The notes below the pieces were generated by a model, which had not been told where the DNA came from, made no database searches, and saw only the letters and a program-made list of their open reading frames with translations. Shown piece after piece: positions 19,497 to 28,666 of a stretch of DNA of 64,000 bases. The first letter of the stretch is position 1. Each line of letters starts with the position of its first letter. Where the stretch lies: the NCBI RefSeq assembly GCF_039522585.1, contig NZ_BAAADR010000012.1. One strand, given 5' to 3'. Source of the stretch: Bisbaumannia salifodinae. GTDB lineage: Bacteria > Pseudomonadota > Gammaproteobacteria > Pseudomonadales > Halomonadaceae. A program made the translations under genes and the position numbers.

Positions 19497-22172
19497 ATGC
19501 TGCTACATCATCATCGCTTTCGCCCCGACCCGGGCCTGTTCGACGGCGAGGCCTTCGCCGCCGAGCTGGCCACCCACCGCTCCCCCATCGCCCCCTTCAA
19601 GGCGGAGCTGAAGGCGATCCAGGCGCGCCTCGACGAGCGTTTCCGGGGCGGCGCCGATATCCGCGACCTGATCCACGGTCGCGCCTGGTGCCTGGACCAA
19701 CTGCTGGCCATCGCCTGGGCGCGCCACCCCTGGCCCGATGAGGGGATCGCCCTGCTCGCCGTGGGCGGCTATGGCCGTGGCGAGCTGCACCCCTACTCCG
19801 ATATCGACCTGCTGTTCCTGCTGGAGGAGGACGACGACACCCCCTACCGGGAGCCGCTTACCGCCTTTATCACCTTCCTCTGGGATATCGGCCTGGAGAT
19901 CGGCCATAGCGTGCGCTCGCTAAGCGACTGCGAGCGGGAGGCCCGCGATGATGTCACGGTGATCACCAACCTGCTGGAGAGCCGCACCCTGGCCGGCCCC
20001 GAGCCGCTGCGCCAGGCCATGCGCCGGCGCCTGGCCACCGAGCGGCTATGGCCCGCGGACCGTTTCTTCGAGGCCAAGTGGCAGGAGCAGATCAGCCGCC
20101 ACTACCGCTACAACAACTCCGAGTATCACCTGGAGCCGAATATCAAGAGCTCCCCGGGCGGGCTGCGGGATATCCAGATGATCGGCTGGGTCGCCAAGCG
20201 CCACTTCGGTCCCCTAGGCTACGAGGAGCTGGTGGCCAACGGCTTCATGAACGATGCCGAGCTGCGCATCCTCAGCCAGGGCCAGGCCTTCCTGTGGCAG
20301 GTGCGCTACGCCCTGCATATGCTCACCGGCCGCGCCGAAGATCGCCTGCAGTTCGACCATCAGCGTGCCATCGCCGAGCTGTTCGGCTATCGGGACACCC
20401 CGGAGCGCCTGGCGGTGGAGCAGTTCATGAAGCGCTACTACCGCCATGTGACGGCGCTGGCCGGCCTCAACGACATGCTGCTGCAGCACTTCGACGAGGA
20501 GATCCTGCGCGGCGAGGAGCGCCTCGAGACCCACCCCCTCAATGCCCGCTTCGAGGTCACCGGCGGCTATATCCAGGCCCGCAACCCCGGGGTCTTCCGC
20601 TATCGCCCGGCGGCGCTGCTGGAACTCTTCCTGCTGATGGCCCAGCACCCGGAGATCGAGGGGGTGCGCGCCGACACCATCCGGCTGATTCGCGATCATC
20701 GCCACCTGATCGATGACCTCTACCGGGACGACCTGCGCCACCAGAGCCTGTTCATGGAGCTGCTGCGCTCTTCCGGCAACGTGGCGCGCCAGTTGCGGCG
20801 CATGAATCGTTACGGGGTGCTGGGCAAGTACCTGCCGGAGTTCGGCCAGGCGGTGGGCCTGATGCAGCACGACCTCTTCCATATCTACACCGTCGACGCC
20901 CATACCCTGCGCCTGCTCAAGTGCATCCAGCGCTTTCGCGAGCCCGAGGCCCGGGAGGAGTTTCCGGTGGCCTCGGTGCTGGTGCACCAGCTGCCCAAGC
21001 TGGAGCTGCTGTGGATCGCCGGCCTCTACCACGATATCGGCAAGGGCCGCGGCGGCGACCACTCCATCCTCGGCGCCCGGGACGCCGAGGCCTTCTGCGA
21101 GCGCCACGGCCTCTCGCCCCGGGACACCCGGCTGGTGAGCTGGCTGGTGGAGAACCATCTCTTGATGTCCAAGGTGGCCCAGAAGCGCGATATCACCGAC
21201 CCGGACGTGATCCGCGACTTCGCCCGCCTGGTGCGCGACGAGATCCACCTGGACTACCTCTATGTGCTCACCGTGGCGGATATCAGTGCCACCAACCCGG
21301 CGCTATGGAATGGCTGGCGGGCCTCGCTGCTGCGTCAGTTGCACGGCGAGACCAAGCGCGCCCTGCGCCGCGGCCTGGAGAACCCGCCGGATCGCGAGGA
21401 CTGGGTGCGCGAGACCCGCGAGGAGGCCTTCTCGCTGCTGCTGGCGGTGGGCGCCGACGGCCAGCGGGTGGCCCAGCTGTGGGAGTCCCTCGGCGAGGAG
21501 TACTTCCTGCAGTACGCCCCCAGCGAGATCGTCTGGCAGACTCAGGGCATCCTCGCCCACGAGGGCTCGGCACTGCCGCTGATCCTGATCAGCGCCCCCA
21601 CCGAGGACATGGCCGAGGGCGGCACCAAGGTATTTATCCACACCCGCTCCGCGGACGACCTCTTCGCCGCCACCGCCGCCGCCATGGATCAACTGGGCCT
21701 CTCCATCCACGACGCCCGTATCGCCACCTCCAGCAACGACTGGACCCTCAACACCTTTATCGTCCTGGATCACCAGCACCAGGCGATCCGCGATCGCGCC
21801 CAGTTGGAGGAGATCCGCGTCCGCCTGGTGGAGGAACTGGACGACCCGGAGGACTATCCGCAGATCGTCACCCGTCACACCCCCCGCCAGCTCAAGCACT
21901 TCCAGGTGCCGACCCGGGTCGCCCTGGAGCAGGACCTGGCCAACGAGCGCACCATGCTCGAGCTGGTGGCACCGGACCGCCCCGGCCTGCTGGCCCGGGT
22001 GGGGCGCATCTTCATGGAGCAGGACATCGCCCTCTCGGCGGCCAAGATCGCCACCCTGGGCGAGCGGGTCGAGGACGTCTTCTTTATCACCACCAAGGCC
22101 GGCGAGCCGCTGACCGACCCGGCCCGCCAGGAGCAGCTACGGGCGCGCCTTATCGAAGTGTTGGACGTCTAA
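19497..22172 (+). CDS. glnD: Bifunctional uridylyltransferase/uridylyl-removing enzyme GlnD
   Basis: Sensor of glutamine that adds or removes UMP on PII proteins and so controls nitrogen assimilation. Domains in order are: nucleotidyltransferase (GGYGRGELHPYSDIDLLF, near residues 88-105); a GlnD-specific helical region with the SSPGGLRDIQ motif; an HD hydrolase domain near residue 510 (LYHDIGKGRGGDHS); and two C-terminal ACT domains (one at DRPGLLARVGRIF). It is 891 residues long, as expected. It begins one base after the map stop and is followed by the dap genes, as in E. coli (map-glnD-dapD). Confidence 0.98.
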   Translation: MLLHHHRFRPDPGLFDGEAFAAELATHRSPIAPFKAELKAIQARLDERFRGGADIRDLIHGRAWCLDQLLAIAWARHPWPDEGIALLAVGGYGRGELHPYSDIDLLFLLEEDDDTPYREPLTAFITFLWDIGLEIGHSVRSLSDCEREARDDVTVITNLLESRTLAGPEPLRQAMRRRLATERLWPADRFFEAKWQEQISRHYRYNNSEYHLEPNIKSSPGGLRDIQMIGWVAKRHFGPLGYEELVANGFMNDAELRILSQGQAFLWQVRYALHMLTGRAEDRLQFDHQRAIAELFGYRDTPERLAVEQFMKRYYRHVTALAGLNDMLLQHFDEEILRGEERLETHPLNARFEVTGGYIQARNPGVFRYRPAALLELFLLMAQHPEIEGVRADTIRLIRDHRHLIDDLYRDDLRHQSLFMELLRSSGNVARQLRRMNRYGVLGKYLPEFGQAVGLMQHDLFHIYTVDAHTLRLLKCIQRFREPEAREEFPVASVLVHQLPKLELLWIAGLYHDIGKGRGGDHSILGARDAEAFCERHGLSPRDTRLVSWLVENHLLMSKVAQKRDITDPDVIRDFARLVRDEIHLDYLYVLTVADISATNPALWNGWRASLLRQLHGETKRALRRGLENPPDREDWVRETREEAFSLLLAVGADGQRVAQLWESLGEEYFLQYAPSEIVWQTQGILAHEGSALPLILISAPTEDMAEGGTKVFIHTRSADDLFAATAAAMDQLGLSIHDARIATSSNDWTLNTFIVLDHQHQAIRDRAQLEEIRVRLVEELDDPEDYPQIVTRHTPRQLKHFQVPTRVALEQDLANERTMLELVAPDRPGLLARVGRIFMEQDIALSAAKIATLGERVEDVFFITTKAGEPLTDPARQEQLRARLIEVLDV

Positions 22173-22184
22173 GCCGCCCCGGGT

Positions 22185-22213
22185 TTGAGGCCCCAGGGCC
22201 GCTTCCCTATAAT
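22185..22213 (+). promoter_or_regulatory. Strong sigma70 promoter before dapC
   Basis: TTGAGG (22185-22190), a 17-base spacer and a perfect TATAAT (22208-22213) lie just after the glnD stop and about 88 bases before the dapC start. This should drive dapC, the arsC-like gene and probably dapD. Confidence 0.75.
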
Positions 22214-22300
22214 CGCTTGCCTAGACGCATCCGGGGCCTCGGCATCCACGGGCCCACGCCAATAACGATATTTCGCCCGCGCCGGGCGGCCAGGACACCC

Positions 22301-23500
22301 ATGAATCCCGATCTCGACGCCCTCCAGCCCTACCCCTTCGAGAAGCTCGCCGCCCTGCGTGCCGGCGTCACGCCCCCCGCGGGCCTCGCGCCGATTCCCC
22401 TGACCATCGGCGAGCCGCAGCACGCCCCCTATGCGGCGGCGCTGGAGAGCCTCAGTGCCCATCGCGACGAGATGGCCCGCTACCCGGCCACCACGGGGCT
22501 GCCCGAACTGCGTCGCGCCATCGCCGCTTGGGCGAGCCGTCGCTTCGCCCTGGCGGGGCTGGATGCCGAGTCCCAGGTGCTGCCGGTGAATGGCACCCGG
22601 GAGGCGATCTTCGCCTTCGTCCAGGCGGCACTCGACCGCACGCGCCCGGCTCGGGTGGCGGTGCCCAACCCCTTCTACCAGATCTACGAGGGCGCCACCC
22701 TGCTGGCCGGTGGCGAGCCCCTCTACCTGGACTGCACCGCCGCGAGCGGCTTCCGCCCCGATTTCGACGCCGTGCCCGCCGAGACCTGGCGCGATGTGCA
22801 GATCGTCTTCCTCTGCTCGCCGGGCAACCCCACCGGGGCGGTCACGCCGCTGGCCGAGTTCAAGAAGCTGATCGCGCTCGCCGACGAGCACGACTTTATT
22901 ATCGCCTCCGACGAGTGCTACTCGGAACTCTACCTGGACGAGGCCGCCCCGCCCCCCGGGCTGCTGGAGGCCTGCGCGGCCCTGGGGCGTCACGACTACC
23001 ACCGCTGCCTGGTCTTCCACTCGCTCTCCAAGCGCTCCAACCTGCCGGGGCTGCGCTCCGGCTTCGTGGCAGGCAGTGCCGAGCTGATCGCCCCCTTCAA
23101 GCGCTACCGTACCTATCACGGCTGCGCCATGTCGCTGCCCCTGCAGCACGCCTCCATCACCGCCTGGCACGACGAGACCCATGTGCGCGCCAACCGCGAC
23201 GCCTACCGGGAGAAGTTCGCCGCGGTCACCGAGATCCTCGCCCCGGTGATGGACTTCCCCACGCCGGAGGCCAGCTTCTACCTGTGGCCGGCGGTGCCCG
23301 GCGGCGACGACGAGGCCTTCACCCGCGAGCTGTTCGCCGAGGAGCACGTCAGCGTGCTGCCGGGCAGCTATATGGGCCGCCCCGGCGCCGACGGTACCAA
23401 TCCCGGCAGCGGGCGCCTGCGCCTGGCCCTGGTGGCCGAGGTGGAGGCCACGGTGGAAGCGGCCCGGCGCCTGCGCCGCTTTATCGAGAGGAGAAGCTGA
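22301..23500 (+). CDS. dapC: Succinyldiaminopimelate transaminase
   Basis: PLP-dependent aminotransferase of the succinylase branch of lysine/diaminopimelate synthesis. The 399-residue product is a class I/II aminotransferase with FLCSPGNPTG, ASDECYSELY, and the PLP-lysine motif SLSKRSNLPGLRSGF. Context supports the DapC assignment over other aminotransferases: dapD and dapE follow in the same direction. The stop TGA shares its A with the next gene's ATG. ATG 22301 gives the conserved start. Confidence 0.94.
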   Translation: MNPDLDALQPYPFEKLAALRAGVTPPAGLAPIPLTIGEPQHAPYAAALESLSAHRDEMARYPATTGLPELRRAIAAWASRRFALAGLDAESQVLPVNGTREAIFAFVQAALDRTRPARVAVPNPFYQIYEGATLLAGGEPLYLDCTAASGFRPDFDAVPAETWRDVQIVFLCSPGNPTGAVTPLAEFKKLIALADEHDFIIASDECYSELYLDEAAPPPGLLEACAALGRHDYHRCLVFHSLSKRSNLPGLRSGFVAGSAELIAPFKRYRTYHGCAMSLPLQHASITAWHDETHVRANRDAYREKFAAVTEILAPVMDFPTPEASFYLWPAVPGGDDEAFTRELFAEEHVSVLPGSYMGRPGADGTNPGSGRLRLALVAEVEATVEAARRLRRFIERRS

Positions 23501-23844
23501 TGTTCACCTTGTACGGCATCAAGAACTGCGATACCTGCCGCAAGGCCCGCAAGGCCATGGACGGGGCCGGCATCCCCTACCAATTCCACGACCTGCGCGA
23601 GGATGGCCTCTCGGCGCCGCTGCTCGAGCACCTCCTCGAGCGGGTGCCGGTGATGACCCTGCTCAACAGGCGCAGCACCACCTGGCGCCAGCTCGATGAG
23701 GCCGACAAGGCCGATATCGATGCCAACAAGGCGCGGGAACTGATGCTGGCCCACCCCACCCTGCTCAAGCGCCCGCTGCTGGATACCGGCGACGAGATCC
23801 TGGTGGGCTACCGCGACGGCGACTACGACAATCTCCCGGGCTGA
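23500..23844 (+). CDS. ArsC/Spx-family (YffB-like) reductase
   Basis: A small 114-residue protein of the arsenate reductase/Spx fold. It has the N-terminal MFTLYGIKNCDTCRKARK with a CxxC pair, a LREDG segment and a C-terminal LLKRPLLDTGDE motif, matching the YffB subgroup of glutathione-dependent thiol reductases. In many gammaproteobacteria this gene sits between dapC and dapD/dapE, as here. It overlaps dapC by one base. Its actual substrate is not known from sequence, and there is no sign of an arsenic resistance operon. Confidence 0.9.
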   Translation: MFTLYGIKNCDTCRKARKAMDGAGIPYQFHDLREDGLSAPLLEHLLERVPVMTLLNRRSTTWRQLDEADKADIDANKARELMLAHPTLLKRPLLDTGDEILVGYRDGDYDNLPG

Positions 23845-23883
23845 GCCACGGCTCGGCCCCTATTTTTCAAGAGGACACACCCC

Positions 23884-24909
23884 ATGCTGAGCTTTGCACT
23901 CGGAATCGGCACCCAGAACACCCAGGGCGACTGGCTGGAGATCTACTATCCGGCGCCCCTGCTCGACCCCGACGATAGCCTGGTGGCGGCCGCCGCCAAG
24001 GCCCTGGACGCCCCCGCCGGCAAGGCCGCGGTGAGCTTCCTGCCCGAGCAATGCGCCGCCCTGGCCAGCGCCCTGCGCGACGCCGGTCATGCCGACCAGG
24101 CCGAGCTGGCCGAGGCCTTCGCCGCCAGCACTCGCCCGCTGGTGGCGATGTTCCTGGCCGAGGATAGCGCCCCGGAGTCCGCCCCCGAGGTCTACCTCAA
24201 GCTGCACCTGCTCTCCCATCGCCTGGTCAAGCCCCACGGCCTGGACCTCACCGGCATGTTCGGCCTGCTGCGCAACGTGGCCTGGAGCAGCGAGGGCGCC
24301 ATCGATATCGAGGAACTGCCGGCCCGCCGTCTCAAGGCGCGCCTGGAGGGGCGCCCCCTCTCGGTGGACTGCGTCGACAAGTTCCCCAAGATGACCGACT
24401 ACGTGGTACCCGGCGGCGTGCGCATCGCCGACACCGCCCGGGTGCGCTTGGGCGCCTACCTGGGCGAGGGCACCACCGTGATGCACGAGGGCTTCGTCAA
24501 CTTCAATGCCGGCACCGAAGGCCCCGGCATGATCGAGGGGCGTATCTCCGCCGGCGTCATGGTCGGCAAGGGCTCCGACCTGGGCGGCGGCTGCTCCACC
24601 ATGGGCACCCTCTCCGGCGGCGGCAATATCGTCATCAAGGTGGGCGAGGGCTGCCTGATCGGCGCCAATGCCGGTATCGGCATCCCCCTGGGCGATCGCT
24701 GCACCGTGGAGGCGGGCCTCTATATCACCGCCGGCGCCAAGGTGGCGGTGCTCGACGACCAGGGCCAGGAGGTCCAGACCGTGGCCGCCCGCGAGCTGGC
24801 CGGCCAGGATGACCTGCTGCTGCGTCGCAACTCGGTCAATGGCCGCATCGAGTGCCTGACCAACAAGAGTGCCATCGCCCTCAACGAAGCGCTGCACGCC
24901 CACAACTAA
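23884..24909 (+). CDS. dapD: 2,3,4,5-tetrahydropyridine-2,6-dicarboxylate N-succinyltransferase
   Basis: First step of the succinylase branch of diaminopimelate synthesis, transferring succinyl from CoA. The 341-residue product has an N-terminal domain (MLSFALGIGTQNTQG). A left-handed beta-helix follows with MHEGFVNFNAGTEGPGMIEG and the loop GKGSDLGGGCSTMGTLSGGG. This is the longer DapD type seen in Pseudomonas rather than the 274-residue enteric type. It precedes dapE, separated by a GC-rich hairpin. Confidence 0.96.
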   Translation: MLSFALGIGTQNTQGDWLEIYYPAPLLDPDDSLVAAAAKALDAPAGKAAVSFLPEQCAALASALRDAGHADQAELAEAFAASTRPLVAMFLAEDSAPESAPEVYLKLHLLSHRLVKPHGLDLTGMFGLLRNVAWSSEGAIDIEELPARRLKARLEGRPLSVDCVDKFPKMTDYVVPGGVRIADTARVRLGAYLGEGTTVMHEGFVNFNAGTEGPGMIEGRISAGVMVGKGSDLGGGCSTMGTLSGGGNIVIKVGEGCLIGANAGIGIPLGDRCTVEAGLYITAGAKVAVLDDQGQEVQTVAARELAGQDDLLLRRNSVNGRIECLTNKSAIALNEALHAHN

Positions 24910-24915
24910 GCGTCT

Positions 24916-24939
24916 CCGGGCCCGCCTCGGCGGGCCCGG
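24916..24939 (+). terminator. Strong GC hairpin between dapD and dapE
   Basis: A perfect 11-bp inverted repeat with a 2-base centre (24916-24926 with 24929-24939) just after the dapD stop. It is followed by TCGTCTTCC rather than a T-run, so termination may be partial. Confidence 0.5.
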
Positions 24940-24963
24940 TCGTCTTCCCGACCAGGAATGCCC

Positions 24964-26127
24964 ATGTCCGCCAGCCCCACCCCCGCCGACCTCTCCCCCA
25001 CCCTCGACCTCGCCATGGAGCTGATGCGGCGCCCCTCGGTGACCCCCGATGACGCCGGCTGCCAGGCGCTGATGATCGAGCGCCTGGAGCGCCTCGGCTT
25101 CCATATCGAGTCGCTGCCCTTCGGCGATGTGGAGAACTTCTGGGCGGTGCGCGGCCACCACGGTCCGGTGCTGGCCTTCGCCGGCCATACCGATGTGGTG
25201 CCCAGCGGCCCGGAGATTCATTGGCAGCACCCCCCCTTCGAGCCCTGCATCGATGATGAGGGCATGCTCTGGGGGCGGGGCGCCGCCGACATGAAGGGCA
25301 GCCTGGCGGCCATGGTCACCGCGGTGGAGCGCTTCGTGGCCGCCCACCCGGAGCACCATGGCAAGATCGCCTTCCTGATCACCTCCGACGAGGAGGGTCC
25401 CGCCGTCGACGGCACCCGAGCCGTGGTGGCGCATCTGCGCGAGGCCCACGAGCGCCTCGACTACTGCATCGTCGGCGAACCCTCCTCCACCGAGGAGCTC
25501 GCCGACGTGATCAAGAACGGGCGTCGCGGCTCCCTGGGTGGCGTGCTGCATATCAAGGGCAAGCAGGGTCATGTGGCCTACCCCCACCTGGCTCGCAACC
25601 CCATCCACGAAGCGGCGCCGGCCCTGGATGTCCTGGCCAGGGAGCACTGGGACGACGGCAACGCCTTCTTCCCGGCCACCAGCTTCCAGATCTCCAATAT
25701 CCGTTCCGGCACCGGTGCCACCAACGTGATCCCCGGCGAGCTGGAGGTGGTGTTCAACTTCCGCTACTCCACCGAAGTGACTCACGAGCAGCTGCGGGAG
25801 CGCACCGAGGCGATCCTCGCCGCCCAGGGCCTCGACTTCCATATCGACTGGACCCTTAACGGTGAACCCTTCCTCACCGCCGAGGGCGAACTGGTGGAGG
25901 CCGCGGTGGATGGCGTCGAGGCGGTGCTGGGGCGGCGCCCCGAGCTCTCCACCGCCGGCGGTACCTCGGACGGCCGCTTTATCGCCACCCTGGGAACCCA
26001 GGTGGTGGAGCTGGGGCCCCTGAATGCCACCATCCACCAGGTCAACGAGCGCATTCGCGCCGCCGACCTGGATACCCTGAGTCAGATCTACGAGGCGATC
26101 CTCGAACGTCTCTTCATTAACGCCTGA
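24964..26127 (+). CDS. dapE: Succinyl-diaminopimelate desuccinylase
   Basis: Zinc M20-family hydrolase releasing LL-diaminopimelate from its succinyl derivative. Motifs are FAGHTDVVPSGP (metal histidine and aspartate), GRGAADMKGS, TSDEEGP (catalytic glutamate and metal ligand), and the C-terminal GGTSDGRF. It is 387 residues from ATG 24964, which has AGGA at the right distance. ATG 24958 is too close to that site. It follows dapC and dapD in the same pathway. Confidence 0.97.
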   Translation: MSASPTPADLSPTLDLAMELMRRPSVTPDDAGCQALMIERLERLGFHIESLPFGDVENFWAVRGHHGPVLAFAGHTDVVPSGPEIHWQHPPFEPCIDDEGMLWGRGAADMKGSLAAMVTAVERFVAAHPEHHGKIAFLITSDEEGPAVDGTRAVVAHLREAHERLDYCIVGEPSSTEELADVIKNGRRGSLGGVLHIKGKQGHVAYPHLARNPIHEAAPALDVLAREHWDDGNAFFPATSFQISNIRSGTGATNVIPGELEVVFNFRYSTEVTHEQLRERTEAILAAQGLDFHIDWTLNGEPFLTAEGELVEAAVDGVEAVLGRRPELSTAGGTSDGRFIATLGTQVVELGPLNATIHQVNERIRAADLDTLSQIYEAILERLFINA

Positions 26128-26134
26128 GGCGACC

Positions 26135-26521
26135 ATGGATCATTATCCAGATATCGAAATCTACCTGGCCGAAGCCGACCGCGAACGCCTCGACGCCTGG
26201 CTGGGGGAGCGTCTCGATGCCCCGCCCCTGGCCCCCGCGGGTCGTGGCAAGTGGCGCACCCGGGGGCGTTGTCAGGGCGACTGCGTGCCGGTGCTGCTGG
26301 TGGAAAAGGCCGCCGACGGCTTCGCCAGCCTGTGGTTCGACAGCCCCGCCACCCCCTGGGCGGATGACCGCGCCTGCGCCCGGGAGGCCGCCGACGCCCT
26401 CGGCTGCGAGGTGCGCTGCTCCCTGGGCGGCTGGCAGCCCGGCGACGACCCGGATCGCTTCTGGCGGGTGCGCCCCGGCCAGGAGGGGGAGGTCTTCCAC
26501 TGGCCCGACTCCGGCCAGTGA
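26135..26521 (+). CDS. Conserved hypothetical protein downstream of dapE
   Basis: A 128-residue acidic protein (MDHYPDIEIYLAEADRERL...) with no signal peptide or membrane segment. It contains two regions rich in Trp, Cys and Asp (LWFDSPATPWADDRACAR and a later GGWQPGDDPDRFWRV). It begins seven bases after the dapE stop, so it is probably co-transcribed. I do not recognise a characterised family. Codon use matches the neighbours and it ends just before a terminator hairpin, so it looks like a genuine gene. Confidence 0.8.
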   Translation: MDHYPDIEIYLAEADRERLDAWLGERLDAPPLAPAGRGKWRTRGRCQGDCVPVLLVEKAADGFASLWFDSPATPWADDRACAREAADALGCEVRCSLGGWQPGDDPDRFWRVRPGQEGEVFHWPDSGQ

Positions 26522-26545
26522 GCGATGCCCTACCCCGGATACGAC

Positions 26546-26569
26546 AATGCCCCGCCGAGGCGGGGCATT
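26546..26569. terminator. Hairpin between the dapE operon and the cold-shock gene
   Basis: A perfect 11-bp inverted repeat (AATGCCCCGCC and its complement, 2-base centre) between convergent genes, followed on the plus strand by GTGTTTG. It can serve as a bidirectional terminator. Confidence 0.65.
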
Positions 26570-26632
26570 GTGTTTGAGACCCTGGGAAGGGTGCCAGATA
26601 AAACGCGCCGAGCGATGGCCAGGCGCTTCGAT

Positions 26633-27097
26633 TCAAGTAATCACGGTGACATCGTCGGCCTGCAGCCCCCGCTCATTCTCGATCACCTGGTAACGCACCT
26701 TCTGGCCCTCGGCCAGGGTCCGGTGTCCCTTGCCGCGGATGGCCCGGAAGTGCACGAAGACATCCTGGCCGTTGCCGCGGGTGATAAAGCCGTAACCCTT
26801 GTTGACGTTAAACCACTTCACCTCACCGATCTCGCGATCGTCGGCCTCTACCTCGGCCAGGGTCGCCAGCCGGGGCGTCAGCAGGTTGACCGCCAGGGTC
26901 GCCACCAGCAGCGAGAGGAAGACCGCGGCGGCCGCCGCCAGGTAGGTGGCCGCCACCTCGCCGGAGGCGAGCAGCTCGCCGAGCAGGGCCGCCAGCTCGG
27001 CATTGGCCTGGGCCACCAACACGGCCACCAGCAGCGGGGCCGGAGTGGCGAGCAGCAGGCTGATCAGGCTACAACGAAGTAATACCTTTTGATTCAT
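26633..27097 (-). CDS. Membrane-anchored cold-shock domain protein
   Basis: A 154-residue fusion. Residues 5-31 and about 48-74 are hydrophobic, alanine/leucine-rich segments that look like two membrane helices. Residues 88-154 are a complete cold-shock domain with GEVKWFNVNKGYGFIT (RNP1-like KGYGFI) and DVFVHF (RNP2-like). The cold-shock domain binds single-stranded RNA or DNA, so this protein would tether that activity to the inner membrane. Stand-alone cold-shock proteins are about 70 residues. The gene is divergent from slyX across a 96-base gap. Confidence 0.9.
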   Translation of the reverse strand: MNQKVLLRCSLISLLLATPAPLLVAVLVAQANAELAALLGELLASGEVAATYLAAAAAVFLSLLVATLAVNLLTPRLATLAEVEADDREIGEVKWFNVNKGYGFITRGNGQDVFVHFRAIRGKGHRTLAEGQKVRYQVIENERGLQADDVTVIT

Positions 27098-27193
27098 GGA
27101 CCTCGACTTCTCTTGTTATGAAGACAGTAAAAGCGCCAGCACGGCGGCGACGAGAAGCGGTGTTCGGTAACAACCACGATGGAAGGTGCCGCT

Positions 27194-27472
27194 ATGCATG
27201 ACGAGACAGACCCGAGCGATTCTAGCACGTCAAATCCAGGCCCGCTCGCCCGGCTGGAGACACGCCTGGAGGCCCTGGAAAGCCGCATCGCCTACCAGGA
27301 GCACTGGCTGGAAACCCTGGATGGGGCGGTGGCCGACAAGGAGCACCGGCTGGACCAGCTGGAGCGCCTGAGCCAGCTGATGCAGGCCCGGCTGCGGGAG
27401 CAGCACCGCACCCTGCAGGAGCAGGAGGACGGCGGCTATTCCCCCGCGGACGAGGTGCCGCCGCACTACTAA
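27194..27472 (+). CDS. slyX: SlyX family protein
   Basis: A small 92-residue protein dominated by a heptad-like coiled coil (LETRLEALESRIAYQEHWLE and onward). It ends in PPHY, the C-terminal signature of SlyX proteins. Function is unknown; in E. coli slyX lies next to the prolyl isomerase gene slyD. ATG 27194 is chosen because GGAAGG lies seven bases upstream. An earlier in-frame ATG at 27179 has no comparable site. A strong terminator follows. Confidence 0.88.
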   Translation: MHDETDPSDSSTSNPGPLARLETRLEALESRIAYQEHWLETLDGAVADKEHRLDQLERLSQLMQARLREQHRTLQEQEDGGYSPADEVPPHY

Positions 27473-27507
27473 CAGCTTCGCGGAAGCTTGGAAGCCAGCC
27501 TAATGTT

Positions 27508-27543
27508 AATCGCCCCCATGGCCTTGCCATGGGGGCGATTTTT
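27508..27543 (+). terminator. Intrinsic terminator after slyX
   Basis: A perfect 15-bp stem with loop CTT (27508-27522 with 27526-27540) running into TTTTT. It lies between convergent slyX and trxB and is the clearest intrinsic terminator in the window for plus-strand transcription. Confidence 0.9.
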
Positions 27544-27574
27544 CTTCCAGCTTCAAGCTCCGGGCGCAGCCCGA

Positions 27575-28525
27575 TCAGAGCTCGTCGAGGAAGCGCTCGG
27601 CGTCGAGGGCGGCCATGCAGCCGGTGCCGGCGGAGGTGACCGCCTGGCGGTAGACATGGTCCATCACGTCGCCGGCGGCGAAGACGCCGGGCACGCTGGT
27701 GGCGGTGGCATTGCCGTCGAGGCCCGACTTGACCTGGATATAGCCGTTGTTCATCTCCAGTTGCCCCTCGAAGATGCCGGTGTTGGGGCTATGGCCGATG
27801 GCGATAAAGAGCCCCGGCGCCTGGATCTCCTTGGTGCTGCCATCCAGGGTGGACTGGATACGCACCCCGGTCACGCCGCTGTTGTCGCCCAGCACCTCGT
27901 CCAGGGTGTGGTTCCACTCCAGCACGATATTGCCGTTCGCGGCCTTCTCGAACAGCTTGTCCTGGAGGATCTTCTCGGCGCGCAGGCTATCGCGGCGGTG
28001 CACCAGGGTCACCTTGGCGGCGATATTGGAGAGGTAGAGCGCCTCCTCCACGGCGGTGTTGCCGCCGCCCACCACCACCACTTCCTGGTTACGGTAGAAG
28101 AAGCCGTCGCAGGTGGCGCAGGCGGAGACCCCCTGGCCCATGAACTTCTGCTCGGATTCGAGCCCCAGGTAGCGGGCGCTGGCGCCGGTGGCGATGATCA
28201 GGGCATCGCAGCTGTAGGTGCCGCTGTCGCCCTTGAGGGTAAAGGGGCGCTCGCCCAGGCTCACCTCGTTGATATGGTCGAACAGCACCTCGGTATCGAA
28301 GCGCTCGGCATGACGCTTCATGCGCTCCATCAGTTCCGGCCCCTGGACGCCGTTCTCGTCGCCGGGCCAGTTGTCCACGTCGGTGGTGGTGGTCAGCTGC
28401 CCCCCCGCCTGGATGCCGGTGATCAGCAGCGGCTTGAGGTTGGCACGGGCCGCATAGACGGCGGCGGTATAGCCGGCCGGGCCGGAACCGAGAATGATCA
28501 GGCGTTCATGGCGTACTTCGCTCAT
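27575..28525 (-). CDS. trxB: Thioredoxin reductase
   Basis: NADPH-dependent flavoenzyme that keeps thioredoxin reduced. The 316-residue product shows the FAD motif GSGPAGYTAAVYAARA, the redox-active CATC (in SACATCDGFFY), the NADPH motif GGGNTAVEEA and the C-terminal FAAGDVMD motif. Start ATG 28525 (MSEVRHERL) matches family length. The peroxiredoxin gene upstream on the same strand fits a thiol-redox pairing, although a terminator separates them. Confidence 0.97.
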   Translation of the reverse strand: MSEVRHERLIILGSGPAGYTAAVYAARANLKPLLITGIQAGGQLTTTTDVDNWPGDENGVQGPELMERMKRHAERFDTEVLFDHINEVSLGERPFTLKGDSGTYSCDALIIATGASARYLGLESEQKFMGQGVSACATCDGFFYRNQEVVVVGGGNTAVEEALYLSNIAAKVTLVHRRDSLRAEKILQDKLFEKAANGNIVLEWNHTLDEVLGDNSGVTGVRIQSTLDGSTKEIQAPGLFIAIGHSPNTGIFEGQLEMNNGYIQVKSGLDGNATATSVPGVFAAGDVMDHVYRQAVTSAGTGCMAALDAERFLDEL

Positions 28526-28628
28526 CGGAAACCTCGTCGCTTCATCAAAGGCGGGATGCTCTGGTCTGGGTCCTGACAGGGCACAGACCACAACACCGGC
28601 GGCATTGTAACATCGCCCAGAACGTAAA

Positions 28629-28650
28629 GAGGCGGCCCGCAGGCCGCCTC
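28629..28650 (-). terminator. Terminator after the peroxiredoxin gene
   Basis: A 9-bp stem (GAGGCGGCC with its complement) and a 4-base loop, followed on the minus strand by TCTTTA, 17 bases after the peroxiredoxin stop. Confidence 0.7.
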
Positions 28651-28666
28651 CTCACATCGGGGTCGC

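Noticed and set aside
23500..23844. Arsenate resistance gene
   Set aside because: The ArsC-fold protein is of the YffB/Spx type embedded in a dap operon. No arsR, arsB or acr3 is adjacent.
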